From Gracilariopsis chorda (Eukaryota; Rhodophyta; Florideophyceae; Gracilariales; Gracilariaceae), in NCBI GenBank assembly GCA_003194525.1, contig NBIV01000412.1, forward strand, positions 1-30,727: DNA of 30,727 nt, in the 5' to 3' direction. How positions within the stretch are numbered: position 1 is the first letter of the stretch; the number at the start of each line of letters is the position of its first letter. The notes beneath the pieces were generated by a model that saw nothing but the letters and a program-made list of their open reading frames with translations, was not told where the DNA came from and searched no databases. Of this stretch, positions 8,707 to 18,480 are shown in pieces. A program made the position numbers and the translations under genes.

Positions 8707-9533
8707 TGAAGTGCAACGCCCTCAGGGAGGGATTCTGGGTACTTGAACGCTTTCCCGATATTATCGGTTGTGTAGTGTGTGTATGAACTACGCCCCACAA
8801 TGGTGGGTATGGACACGTGGGACACGGTTTTGGGTCAATTGGCGGTTGGCCACAGTAGTGGATGTTGCCACGAAAGGTGGAGTATTTTAGTTAATAGTAT
8901 TTATTATTTTCACACCCATTTCTGGGAAGCTAGTACTTAGTGCGACGGCGCACTGCTGTCGCACCAGTAAACCTTCCCCAACAAGGGACCCCAACCTGGG
9001 GAATTGGCTCTAGTTGTTGCCGCTTGTGCGCGTACTCTACTCCTCCTTGGAGGGAAACGCCGTAAACCACGGGACATCTAACCCCCTTGCACATCGAAAG
9101 AAGCCCATCCTTGAGAGTATAATCGTTCCAATCATATTGGTGTTTCGCCCTGTACAGGGAGTCCTGTCCACCGGCATTGCCGTATCTGTTCGTCGCTCTC
9201 GCGACTCACATCGTCCTCTCTTCCTCCTCTTGGCCCTTCCTTTTCCCCCTTTTTAGGGTAGCACCTCCCGCTATCCGCGGCCCTCGTGTGCGCATCCGCC
9301 CACACGCCCCCACTTACGTGGAAACATACCTCTACTGAGGATCACACCCCGCTCACGCGGATACCGATTCTTCGCCTTCACCTCCCTACGCGAGTCGCGA
9401 CAGGTGTCCCTGGTCTTACAAACCGGCTTCGCCATGACACCTCTGGGAGGGCTCTACCCAACTGGGTTCACCTCGTGAGAGGAAGATCCCGAACGTGTTT
9501 CTGTGTTTTTCCCCTTTGGGGCATTGCACCACA
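8707..9533 (+). repeat. 3' LTR of copy 1 (827 bp)
   Basis: The LTR begins TGAAGTGCAACGCC immediately after the polypurine tract and ends GGCATTGCACCACA, giving an imperfect terminal inverted repeat with the usual TG...CA ends. The same sequence, RC and with a few indels, forms the LTR at 23570-24376. An AT-rich island at about 8880-8912 (agttaatagtatttattattttc) in a GC-rich LTR is the best core-promoter candidate. It is followed by a 25-nt stem-loop at 8940-8964. From about 9000 to the end there is an almost unbroken chain of short hairpins, for example 9042-9053, 9128-9140, 9148-9159 and 9511-9521. ORFs within the LTR are chance. Confidence 0.93.
8940..8964 (+). promoter_or_regulatory. LTR stem-loop, 10-bp stem, 5-nt loop
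   Basis: GTGCGACGGC pairs with GCTGTCGCAC with one G-T wobble. In copy 2 (24119-24143) the stem is perfect. It sits about 30 bases after the AT-rich candidate promoter, so it could lie near the 5' end of the transcript. Function is inferred only from structure and conservation. Confidence 0.6.
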
Positions 9534-10113
9534 GGAAGATAAAAACCTATGGGAAAAGACAGAGAAGAAACCGTACAATGAGAAACAGAAATAGAAAAAC
9601 AACAAATAACACCGTTAGCTTGCACTCACTCTTCAGAGAATCAGGACGGGTAGTCAAGCCGGAAGCAGCACTGTAATTGGTTGGTTGTTGCATGTTGGCA
9701 AAATTGAGTAGACCTTAAACTGCCTCGTCTGCTTCCCGGTGGCAGCCATGAAACCGTTGCTTAAGAGGGATTGCTGCCGCACAATAGTCGAGGAAATAAA
9801 GAAAAAATAAAAATACTATTAAGGCACACACGCTTGGCCAATCCCTACACGTGTGTGTTACCTGCCAGCTTAGGAGATCACCTGAGTGAGCGGTCAGTCA
9901 CCAGACACGTAATCCACTACGTCCAAATTCCCAACAAGGCCAGCAATCATGCATCCGAGGTTTCCCATTCAGGTATTCACTGGTATTCGGGCTATCTCTC
10001 ACGTCACATACAGAGCCTACGACTCATGTATCTGATTCACATCCGATCGTTTGGTACCACCTCTATATGAGTGGAGTCCTTCCCTGACGTCCTAGGGTCC
10101 ATTGCACTACAAA
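9534..10113. other. Non-coding flank of copy 1; possible old LTR end at right edge
   Basis: No gene is recognised. There is an A-rich patch at about 9780-9815. The string ending at 10113-10114 (ccattgcactaca) resembles the terminal inverted repeat of the chromovirus LTR (cgttgcactaca in copy 2). Read on the minus strand it is followed by a GGTACC...ATCGGATGTG series loosely matching the start of the LTR of copy 2. This suggests an old minus-strand LTR of a related family, but the far end was not found. The 99-residue plus-strand ORF at 9771-10070 has no recognisable features. Confidence 0.35.
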
Positions 10114-10299
10114 GACTTCAACGTATCGAAGAATCGCGCATATGGCGAAGTATCTTAAGGGGATAACCTGGCTCAGTTCGACACTGGTAACTTCGAATCC
10201 ACGACGCAAGTAACCATTGAGTCCAATATGCTCTGTTCGGCGAAACCAATCATCATTGCACAGCTGTGGTTCATCTGAAGTTCTGAAACGCAAGCCTGA

Positions 10300-10545
10300 T
10301 TTTTTACACCCATATGGAAACCAAAAGATATCTTCCGCAAAGGTTCAAGGGTGGCTTCGCAGAGTTATCACCCTGATAAAGTCAGGTTGAGGTACCCAAG
10401 GGGTGGTACCCAGAACCCTCCCTGTTTACGCTATATAATCTCCTTCATCATTGATGATGCAAAATCTGGTATTTTTCACTCATTTTCGAAGAGTGAGCTA
10501 CCTGCTTAGCGGTTTTCCCCTTTTGGGAAGCTTATGATAGTTACT
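10300..10545 (+). repeat. Possible degraded LTR fragment of a related element
   Basis: The stretch contains a ggcttcgc...tatcaccctg series, a tacccaaggggtggtaccca inverted repeat, a TATA-like ctatataatc near 10432 and a ttttccccttttggg near 10515. These resemble, in the same order but with gaps, the last 130 bases of the chromovirus LTR (ggcttcgcc, ctacccaactggg, tttttcccctttgggg). The match is by eye and weak. Its plus orientation conflicts with the minus-strand chromodomain remnant next to it, so it may be a separate insertion. Confidence 0.25.
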
Positions 10546-11575
10546 GTCTCTGGTTCATACCGTCGATGGTTACGAAAACCATCAAACAGCTCGACCTGTT
10601 AATACCATTGGGATGCAAATACAACGTGAATGGAGTGTTATATATCGTGTATGTGAGGAATCCGATCAACTCAGATAGCGTTCCATGGAATAACCGTAGT
10701 CAGGGTCCATGAACTTCAGGTGACAAATCACCGAGTCGCTGGCATCCAACTTTCGGGGGGTTTCGTATATTAGGACCTGTATATAGGTGAAACGGTGTCC
10801 TGTGCTCATGCACTCAAACAAAGCAGTCTTTGGCGGTCCATACCAGCTGGTCATCGGACAGGATTCGTATTTCATGACGATTAAGAGCCGTGGATAGGCT
10901 TCAATGATGCGATGATAAATGAAGAGGCCAACGAGAGTGGTGGCTTTTACTATAAACCAGTAACAGATTCGGCAAGTCTGAGGGCTTCCGTTCAATCGGA
11001 TGCTCCGGAGGGGTGGTCTTTGTAACCAAGATGAGTGCGCCGCAACCTCTAGTAAGATGTGCCGCCTCCGGTTGTACCTGATGCTCACGTCCTTTTGTTG
11101 CACGAAAACCTCCTAAAACTTAGAATCCCAATACCTTCAGACATGTCAGATGTTAGACAGCTTCCACCTCTTGCCAAGGTGAACCATGTCCAATCAAACA
11201 GACTTTCTGGTGCGGGCAATTCTTCCGGAAAACTTGTAATCAGTATTTTGACCTTCATGTATCAGTGATAACTCTTGCAATAGGTTCGGGCAAAAACCAA
11301 ACTTGTGGTTTTTCGTACTACTTCATTTCTCATGCCTCTTCTGCAATCTCTACATCATAGTGTTTTTCATCATCATGACTCTTCTTCTTTAAACCATTAA
11401 ACCGGTATAACCGCTAACCACGGAACCTTATAATTACTATAGCTCATCAACTTCTTTTTCCATCCGTGAGGATCATTTTCTTCTTCTTTTTCTGTTCCAG
11501 GTGCTGCGCTTCACGGTCACACAATACCTTCGGGTGACCCGGTACGGTAAAACCATACTTTGGCTTCATCCATCG

Positions 11576-12142
11576 TTACTGGTATGGATTTCTGCGTCCT
11601 TGGTGATATTGTAGGACTTTAATTCTAGGCAGGTGTTCTATGGGATATATCGTGCACTCTTGTGGACGGCATCTATACCAACGGATTTCGTTATAAACCA
11701 TCCCTTCTGGGTCATATTCGTGAATTATGATGCCATCGATGGCTAGGTCTCGGAAGTAAGTGTTAGATTTCACATTTCCCGTGTACGTATTACTGAAAAA
11801 GCGAGCCCCTCTGGGATACCAAGGGAATTTCTTTTAACGCTGATAGAAGGTATTCTGGTTCTCGGCCACCAAGGACTCGGAATTTACTTTCGGTCGGTCC
11901 ATAGTATCAGCTAAACGGTAACTTCCGTTATAAGCGTCGTCGCGTAAAACTGAAGGTATTTCCGGATAGGACTCGCGTTCCTTATTAATATCTCTTGGGG
12001 TCCCAGAACTCATTGAACAGCGAACAGTAGCGTCCGAGAATCGGTTACTCTCTCCTCGGGTCGGCATTAACGTTTGACGAAAACAATTTTGTGCCGCACT
12101 CCTTGCGCATGGAGGCGGATCGCCCGGCCTCAGTGCACGCAA
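11576..12142 (-). pseudogene. Remnant of an older chromovirus: chromodomain and spacer
   Basis: On the minus strand, 11773-11576 reads a diverged chromodomain: YFRDLAIDGIIIHEYD, YNEIRWYRC, then YPIEHLPRIKVLQYHQ. The last part matches the chromovirus end IEHLPRSQVLRYHRQ almost residue for residue and the first part matches the EFVVDRLVGHTWD strand in position. Upstream on the same strand (12142-11834) a Pro/Arg/Ser-rich ORF with IPSVLRDDA resembles the spacer before the chromodomain in copies 1 and 2. The DNA is too diverged to belong to the same family, so it is an older relative. RT and integrase are not found at higher coordinates, so only the 3' part of pol remains. Confidence 0.6.
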
Positions 12143-14370
12143 ACTGTGTCCCGTTTAGATGAAAGTCGCCGCTGAGCTTCCAAAAAGTGTCTGTGCCACT
12201 TCACATAAACCATTGCTGATGGATGCCACGAGTTTTCATGTACACGGGTACGATTTTCTTTGCTTCCAAACCTCAGTGCTCCGCGACGCCATAGTGGTGC
12301 TAAGTCCACATGCGTATACCGGCTCTGCATTGTATGAAGCACGTATTCGTGCACCTCTCACACGGCGTAGCGCACGTCTTTATGTGTTCCCGCTTCACGA
12401 TTTGCACGAGAGTCTCGTTCTTTTCACCCCGAGCGGGGATTACAAGCACTAAGACGTGGTGTACAGCCAATCGTCGTAGTCGATGTCATCATATAGATAA
12501 ACAAAATCAGGGTTTACAGACACCCAGAGTGGTTGGCCACTATTCCTAGGAGCAACGCTTTGCGTGTTATCACTACTGCCAAGTCGTAACTTTAGCAGAC
12601 GATCCACGGAAGTAGACGCTTTTACAGCGTTCTCGTTCTTCGACGGAGTTCTCTAGTACGGTCTCCATATTCTCTGCGGGGCTGCCTCTCCATTTCTCGC
12701 ACTGTGCGATTAATCGTTTGGTGCTCCGTTAATAGCGGCTGGTCGCCTGAGTATTGCATTGCGCTGCACCGTAGGCGGGATAAGTATGCAGTAGTCAAGA
12801 TAACCCAGCGAATAAAGCGCTACTGCCTTCTGCGAACACTGTTTCTGAAGCTGATATACGCTGAGTGGTGAGGTCAATCTGCACGTTTTGGTGGCTGGAG
12901 TTGGAGCAGAAGGCAGCTTAAGGCGCCTATTATCGACAAAGTTTCTGGCCAATCTTTTGTACTAAGGCATAGTGCCATTTGCTGTTAGCTTGGCGGAAGG
13001 CTCACTTAACGTCAAAAATTTTGGACCCTAGACCTAGGTACGCGAAACGCCCTCTCCAACAGCAATAAAATTTTCTAATAAATGGTCTTCAAGCACCAAA
13101 GCAATAGTGCATGCCCGTCTGCGGCACTTGCTTGCGTCACATGCTCTGAAAGGCAGCCTCATAAGATTGGCACAGGTGTAATTCGAGCAGTACCACAGAA
13201 AGAATGCGACAAGTGCCTGGTTGAGGAGCCATAAGCTGGACAACCCACTTGCTGTTCTCTCTCTCTACCTCAGGTCGTTATTCTTACTTCTCTGCCCAAA
13301 CGTTTTTTCTCTTTTCTTCCCTCTTGCATCATGTTACACCTCAATGTGTCATGTTTCGACACCTACAACTTTCAACTGTTTTGAACACGTTTATCGAGAC
13401 GGAAGTCGTCGAAACCACCGACAAAGACTCCAACCTTCCGCTTGAATATATAAAAGAAGCCTTAGAATGTCCATGGTTTTCTTATCACCACACATGTATC
13501 CACCTCAGGCCTTTTTTGTCGTCTTCTCAAGCTCTCGAGAAATGTTGAAGGTTCTGAGACAGTTATAAGGCCGCCTTCTGTACTGTTTTCGAGGCGCTAT
13601 ATCAAGTCCTAAAGCTCGAGAAGGAAGCTGGTACATGTTCTGAAGACAAGAGTAGTGCTTTATATGAGAAAGAATGGTCCTATTTTTTCGCTATTTCTTT
13701 ACAATGCCTTTTACACTTCTCTTTATTCATAAATAACAAAAAACTAAATTGAGTTCTTTAATAACAATTTTATTCAACGAAATGAAAAAACGTTTTAATC
13801 AATAAAATGAACAAAAATAAATTGTTTTTGCACATCAAGTATATAGGATTTTCAAAATATCCAGTTATTTGCAAACCTGAACATCTTGGAAGTGTATCAG
13901 TATTATTACTGATAACATTTTATATATTCTAAGGCCACTTATGGCAATGTAGAGTTATTTTTTATAGCAAAATTAAAACAAATTTAATGATATGTGTAAA
14001 CAGCAGTTTTTAAGTATTATACACCCACAAAAGGAAACAAACTTGTTAAAGTTTCATTAAAATTCAATATGCAAATAGAGATTTTTTACATTCACCTTAT
14101 TATGATCAATTTGGCTAGCTTAGTTATTATGTTCTGAAGTATTGTTAAAAATACTGGTAATTATTTTAATGGGATGCTGCAATACATCAACATGCTATGC
14201 AATTGAAGTAAATTTTACGAATTGAAGCTTGCATTGTCTGCCAGGATCCAGGCAGCGCACTCCAGCCAATCAACTGGCCATTGCAATCGATGCGGACAGA
14301 AGCTTTCTCCTCGAAGTCTCAACGGCTTGTTATCAGAACCTTTTGTTTTGACACGGCAGGGAAATAAAGA
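12143..14370. other. No recognised gene; AT-rich from about 13690
   Basis: 12143-12450 still has short hairpins (for example near 12404 and 12430) and may be more spacer of the old chromovirus remnant. 12450-13690 contains several ORFs of 65-100 codons on both strands with no recognisable motif, low-complexity bias or repeat. 13690-14215 is strongly AT-rich with multiple aataaa-like strings and no ORF, consistent with intergenic DNA. 14215-14370 leads into the TPR relic without a clear start codon. Confidence 0.5.
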
Positions 14371-15905
14371 AGCTGGGCAGAAGTTCACGGGAACCTGGAG
14401 ATGGCATTCAGGAATTGCAATGCAGGTGACCGGGGGACGAGTGTGGAGAATATGATAGGGTGCTATAGAAAGGCATTGGAAGTGTAGACGAAGGATGCAA
14501 AGCTGCGGGACTGAAAAGCAGCTCAGGTGAACGTGGGGAACGCAATCAGAAACTGCTTTGTAGGTCAGAGAGGGACGAATGAGGAGAATGCGTTTAAGTG
14601 CTACGTAAAGGCACTGGAAGTGTGGACGAAGAATGCAGCGCCTCTGGACAACGCAGCAGTTTAGCTGAAAATGGGTGCGCTCACTGACTGCACTGCCGGT
14701 AATTGGGGCACGAATGTGGTGAACGCGATAGAGTGCTACAGAAAGGCATTGACAGTGTGGAAAAAGGATGCATAACCACTGGGCTGGGCAGACGTTCAGG
14801 TCAACCTGAAGGACGTAATCAGAGATCCCGTTGGAGGTTACCAGGTTACATATGTGGAGAATGCGATAGACTCTTACGGAATGGCACTAGTAGTAATGAC
14901 AACATATCCATCGCCGTAAGAATGGGAAGCAGTTAGGTAATCTTGGATATTGCAGTCTTCGATCGCATAAGAGGTAATCGGAGCACGAATATGGAGGTTG
15001 GGATAAAGTGCTACGGGATAGCACCGGACGTGAAGATGAAGAATGCAGCACAGCTGGACTGGGCAAGCTTCCAAATGAAGTTTGGGGTATCGTTCATGTG
15101 CGGATGTTCTAATTTGGCAATTGATGTCGAAGGAGAAACATTGTGCCTGCTTAATGTGCCTAGGGTTTTACCGAAGGAGGCCAAACCGTTGCTTTTCGTG
15201 AAAGTGAACATTAGCATGTGCAGGGTTTTGGCTGGAGAATGGTTTCCGTATCAGACCACATCAGCAGCGCTGGATACGTTGAACGGGCTGGAATACGTCA
15301 AGTTGCTAGCGGCAGCTGTTTTGCTGCATGCAAGGTCCCTGGATGAAGATTATGATGCTCTCCTGGGCATACTTGCAACGTCGTAGTTAGACGACGGATA
15401 TTACCGCATGGCACTGGGAAGTATTGATGCTCTCAAAGCCTCTTTGATATTGGAGTTTCTGTCCGATGGGACTACGAACTGCACCAAGACTTTCGGGAGA
15501 AATTTTGGACCGTTTCCAATCGTTCCGTATCAAGTGTCGCATGTTGAAGCACAAGCTTCACAAAGAATAGCCCTTGGATAGCCGGAATTTCACTTAATAG
15601 TGGCCAAGCTGAACGATGTGAAGCAGAAGATTGATGACAGGGTAGCCATCTTCAGCAAGCAATAAGCCAATACGGATGTGTTACCCGTGTTTTCGAGGGA
15701 AATGGTAGAGGTCTTGGACCACGGAAAAGCAATCGCAATTGTTTTCTTCTTCTCATCACGGTAGGACATGATGAAAGTCAGAAATTTTTCAGAGTTCTTA
15801 CCAGCATCTTATGCTTGGAATGAGGAAATTGGATCACACGAGGAGGAAATCAGCTACTGCTTCAGTATAAGAGGTTTGGATGAAAACTTCTTGCAACAGA
15901 TGGGT
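14370..15905 (+). pseudogene. TPR-repeat protein relic, possibly TPR-CHAT type
   Basis: At least five copies of a repeat of about 45 residues are visible. Equivalent points lie at 14446, 14584, 14719, 14857 and 14994 (spacings 138, 135, 138 and 137 bp). The unit reads roughly ENAIECYRKALEVWTKDA, then W-A-x-VQVNLGNAIR, then a GDRGTN-like link. This is the long tetratricopeptide pattern with paired AL/A helices that is common in cyanobacterial and some eukaryotic TPR proteins. Stops (near 14488, 14512, 14665, 14773) and a one-base frameshift before the fifth repeat make it a pseudogene. Downstream, 14943-15386 is open for 147 codons (LNGLEYVKLLAAAVLL). Around 15640-15900 a VLDHGKAIAIV strand followed by NFSEFLPASYAW loosely resembles the start of CHAT (caspase-like) domains. 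No catalytic His/Cys is visible. Confidence 0.65.
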
Positions 15906-15960
15906 AATCTCTCCATTATAACCATTTACAAGCGTATGAGCACCTACATCTTGATCGAAC

Positions 15961-17850
15961 GGAGGCGTTGCGCCAATAAACACGCCCGTAGGCCCTCTTC
16001 AGGGCATGCATAAACCTCTTTTGGCGCAACGCCTCACTGCCATTCAAAAAATTCACCACCAACAGTAGCAGCAGCAGCAGCATCAGCAGCAGCAGCAGCA
16101 AAGCTCAAAACCTTATGGGCTGCTGCTGCACCTTGACTGTCACTGTTGCTCAGTGGCTGGCACTACAACACTGCTACCCATCCCACTGCACAGTGGTTAA
16201 CACTGCAGTCATTGCGGCAGTGCCGGCCAATTACAATCCACTATATCCACTGTACTGTCCATCCACAACTGCAGTGCCCGCCAATCACCATCGCACCGTG
16301 GCTTAATTCCTACTTTATTCTATATTCACTCTCGGAGCCGCGGCCCTCATGGGTCTGCAGGTCCTTTGCGAGCGTTAGCGAGCATAACCGGCCTGCAGAC
16401 CCCCCAAAGTCACCCTTCTTCAGCGGTGCGCAGCGCCGCCCGCGGCCGAAGGCCGCTGCTACTTGTCTCTCCATTCTATAGATTTACAAGCGTACTAGCG
16501 CCTAAATCTTGATTTAACAGAGGGGTTGCGCCAGTAAACATGCCCGCACGCCCTTTTCAGGGCATGCATGAACCTCTTTTGGCGCAAGGCCTCCCTTTCA
16601 TTCAAAAAATTCACCAACACCACCAGCAGCAGCAGCATCAGCAGCAGCAGCAAAGACCAAAGCTTATTGGCTGCTGCTGCGTGTTGACTACCGCTGCTGC
16701 TGCTCAGTGGCTGGCACTACAACACTGTTACCCATCCCACTGCACATTGTTTGGCACTGTTGGCACTGCAGTCATTTTGGCAGTGCCGGCCAATTACAAT
16801 CCACTGTACTGTCCATGCACAACTGCAGTGTCCACCAATCACAATGGCACGGGCGCTCAATTGCTACTCTATTCTATATTCTCTCTCAGCACTGCCGCCC
16901 GCATGGGTCTGCAGGTGGTGCGCGAGCGTCAGCGAGCCAAAAAGGCCTGCTCACCCCTAGCCAGCGGCGCGCAGTGGCACCTGCGGCCGAAGACCGCTTC
17001 TACCTGTTTCTCCACTAAAAGTATCTATACAAGTATGAAGGGGGTGTTCTTGACTGAATGGAGGCGTTGCGCCACAAAATCATTTTGCACGCCCCCGTTT
17101 GCGCATGCAAAACGCCCATTTGGTGCAACGCCTAATTCAGCAGCAGCAGCAAAGCTTGCTGCTTACTGGCTGGCACTCCCATAATGATTGCAGTGCCAGA
17201 CCGTTACAGAAAGCAACGTGTCGCGCTTTCTCATCATTGGCTGGCACTGCAGTCAATTTAGGCAGCTTAACACAAACCCCTACGGCTCCACATACTCTAG
17301 GCGCCAGGGCGCCCCGTGGGTCTACGAGCGCTATTGCGAGCGCAAGTGAGCAAAGTGCTTGGAGAGCCTCCAAACGCTACTAAATAGACAAAGCTACGAA
17401 AACAACGCGGCGCGCAGCGCTGCCCACGGCTGAAGGCCGTTTCCACTTGTCTCTCCACTAAAAGTATTTATACGCGTATGAGGGTGGTGTTCTTCACTGA
17501 ATGGAGGCATTGCCACACAAAATCGTTTTGCACGCCCCCGTTTGCACATGCAAAACGCCCATTTGTCCCAACGCCTCCCTATCATTAAAAAACTTCAGCA
17601 GCAGCAGAAAAGAGTTCAGTTAATTAGCTGCTGCTGCTGCATGTTGACTGTGCAATGGCTGCTGAAGGGCTTGCAATACAATCAAATTGTAGTGCCAGCC
17701 ACTCAGCAGCAAAACCCGGTGGTTCATTCCGACACGTGGCAAATTGCACTGCGCCAGTGCAGTGTATACTGAAGTTTCATTGCAGACATGCCTGCAACAG
17801 ACGTATACACTGCACTGGCGCAGTGCCAAATGCATCTCACTTGCTGACCC
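15961..17850. repeat. Four-unit degenerate tandem array with internal palindromes and CAG/CTG tracts
   Basis: Units begin with GAGGCGTTGCGCCA or a variant at 15962, 16520, 17061 and 17505 (spacings 558, 541 and 444). In the first unit that 14-mer is perfectly inverted at 16022-16035. Each unit then holds a CAG-rich run and, 10-40 bases on, a CTG-rich run, so the two can pair. Units one and two continue with a TGGCTGGCACT...AGTGCCGGCCA inverted pair, and the first unit also has GGTCTGCAGG...CCTGCAGACC. Units three and four have CGTTTTGCA...TGCAAAACG. A phrase with gcgagcg..agcgagc and a ctgaaggccg/cggccgaagg block recur in the first three units. Long ORFs across it (16540-17184) reflect repeats lacking stops, not a protein. 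Confidence 0.8.
17746..17826. repeat. 24-bp perfect inverted repeat, 33-nt loop
   Basis: 17746-17769 (GCACTGCGCCAGTGCAGTGT followed by ATAC) is the exact reverse complement of 17803-17826. The arms also contain an inner GCACTG/CAGTGC symmetry. It lies at the end of the fourth tandem unit and is absent from the other three. It could form a cruciform or a hairpin RNA; no terminator-like U run follows. Confidence 0.9.
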
Positions 17851-18480
17851 TAACCACTATTTTGCATCCCATTCAGGCTTGGTTAATAGCACAGTGTCGT
17901 AACCTTTTGCTACTTTGTGCACTGGTTGCTGGCCTGGGACCTAGCCAAGGCCGAGCTCGTGTGCAGGTCGCCACAAGAGTAACCCACTAAGTACCATGAA
18001 TCTGGGAAACGTCAGGTGCTTCTCTGTGGTATACTGGTCGTTTGACGGCGATCAGGAAGTCTGAGAGCTTCCCGGACCTAATACAAGCTTGCTTTGCAGG
18101 GTCTGGGGCGGCCACCGTGTCGTAGCCCTTGGGGCCGGAAAGCACACTTCGTTGTGTGAGTAAAGCCAGACCAAGCCTTACAACCGGACGCGGGTGAAAC
18201 ACCAAATGGCTTGAAAACCGGCTGGGCACACTCCGCCCGTCATAATCCAACAGGAGGGTGTCGAGAGTCCCTGTGTTGCTCACGACTGCATCGGGTTAAT
18301 ATAAGTCTTGCAGCATTTTTTTAATTGCTCATGCGACTAGGCCCGGTGGGTGCAAAGCAACAAACCGCAACCATTTTCTCACACTCAACTTTTTGTTATA
18401 TTGGAAACTATTCTGGAGCTCTGGCAAATGTTTTAGCAATTTAAAAAAAATAATTGTTTTTTCTTTTCTGGTATATTGAA
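17851..18480. other. Unassigned leader between tandem array and Helitron relic
   Basis: No gene is recognised. A 98-residue minus-strand ORF at 17987-18283 lacks features. The Helitron 5' terminus (TC, inserted between A and T) should lie here if the element is full length, but the signal is too short to place by eye. A T-rich run precedes the proposed start codon at 18481. Confidence 0.4.

Larger units (their letters stand above)
1..9533 (+). mobile_element. Ty3 chromovirus LTR retrotransposon, copy 1 (5' end outside window)
   Basis: Domain order is gag with CCHC knuckle, aspartic protease, reverse transcriptase, RNase H, integrase, chromodomain, polypurine tract and 3' LTR, which is the order of Ty3-type chromoviruses. 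The window opens inside gag, so the 5' LTR and primer-binding site are not visible. From 959 to about 4675 a single reading frame (frame 2) runs through protease to integrase, interrupted by stops at 1547, 1655, 2075, 2363 and 2387; frameshifts follow near 4676, 5930 and 6548. The copy is therefore non-autonomous or dead. A second copy lies at 23570-30727 in the opposite orientation. A minus-strand ORF pair sits between the chromodomain and the LTR. Target-site duplication cannot be tested because the left end is missing. Confidence 0.93.

Noticed and set aside
10666..11103. 145-codon minus-strand ORF as a gene
   Set aside because: No motif or family resemblance, no plausible partner, and it lies in decayed repeat DNA; it is kept only as an open question.
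13100..13230. Cys pairs (CVTC...CDKC) in a plus-strand frame as a zinc finger
   Set aside because: Short frame with stops around it and spacing that matches no known finger family I can name.
16540..17184. 214-codon ORF with Gln-rich tract as a protein gene
   Set aside because: It runs through the tandem repeats; the Gln tract is the CAG tract and equivalent frames are broken in sister units.
15961..17850. CRISPR-like array from repeated units with palindromes
   Set aside because: Units are about 450-560 bp and diverged, lack short constant repeats with unique spacers, and sit in eukaryotic transposon-rich DNA.
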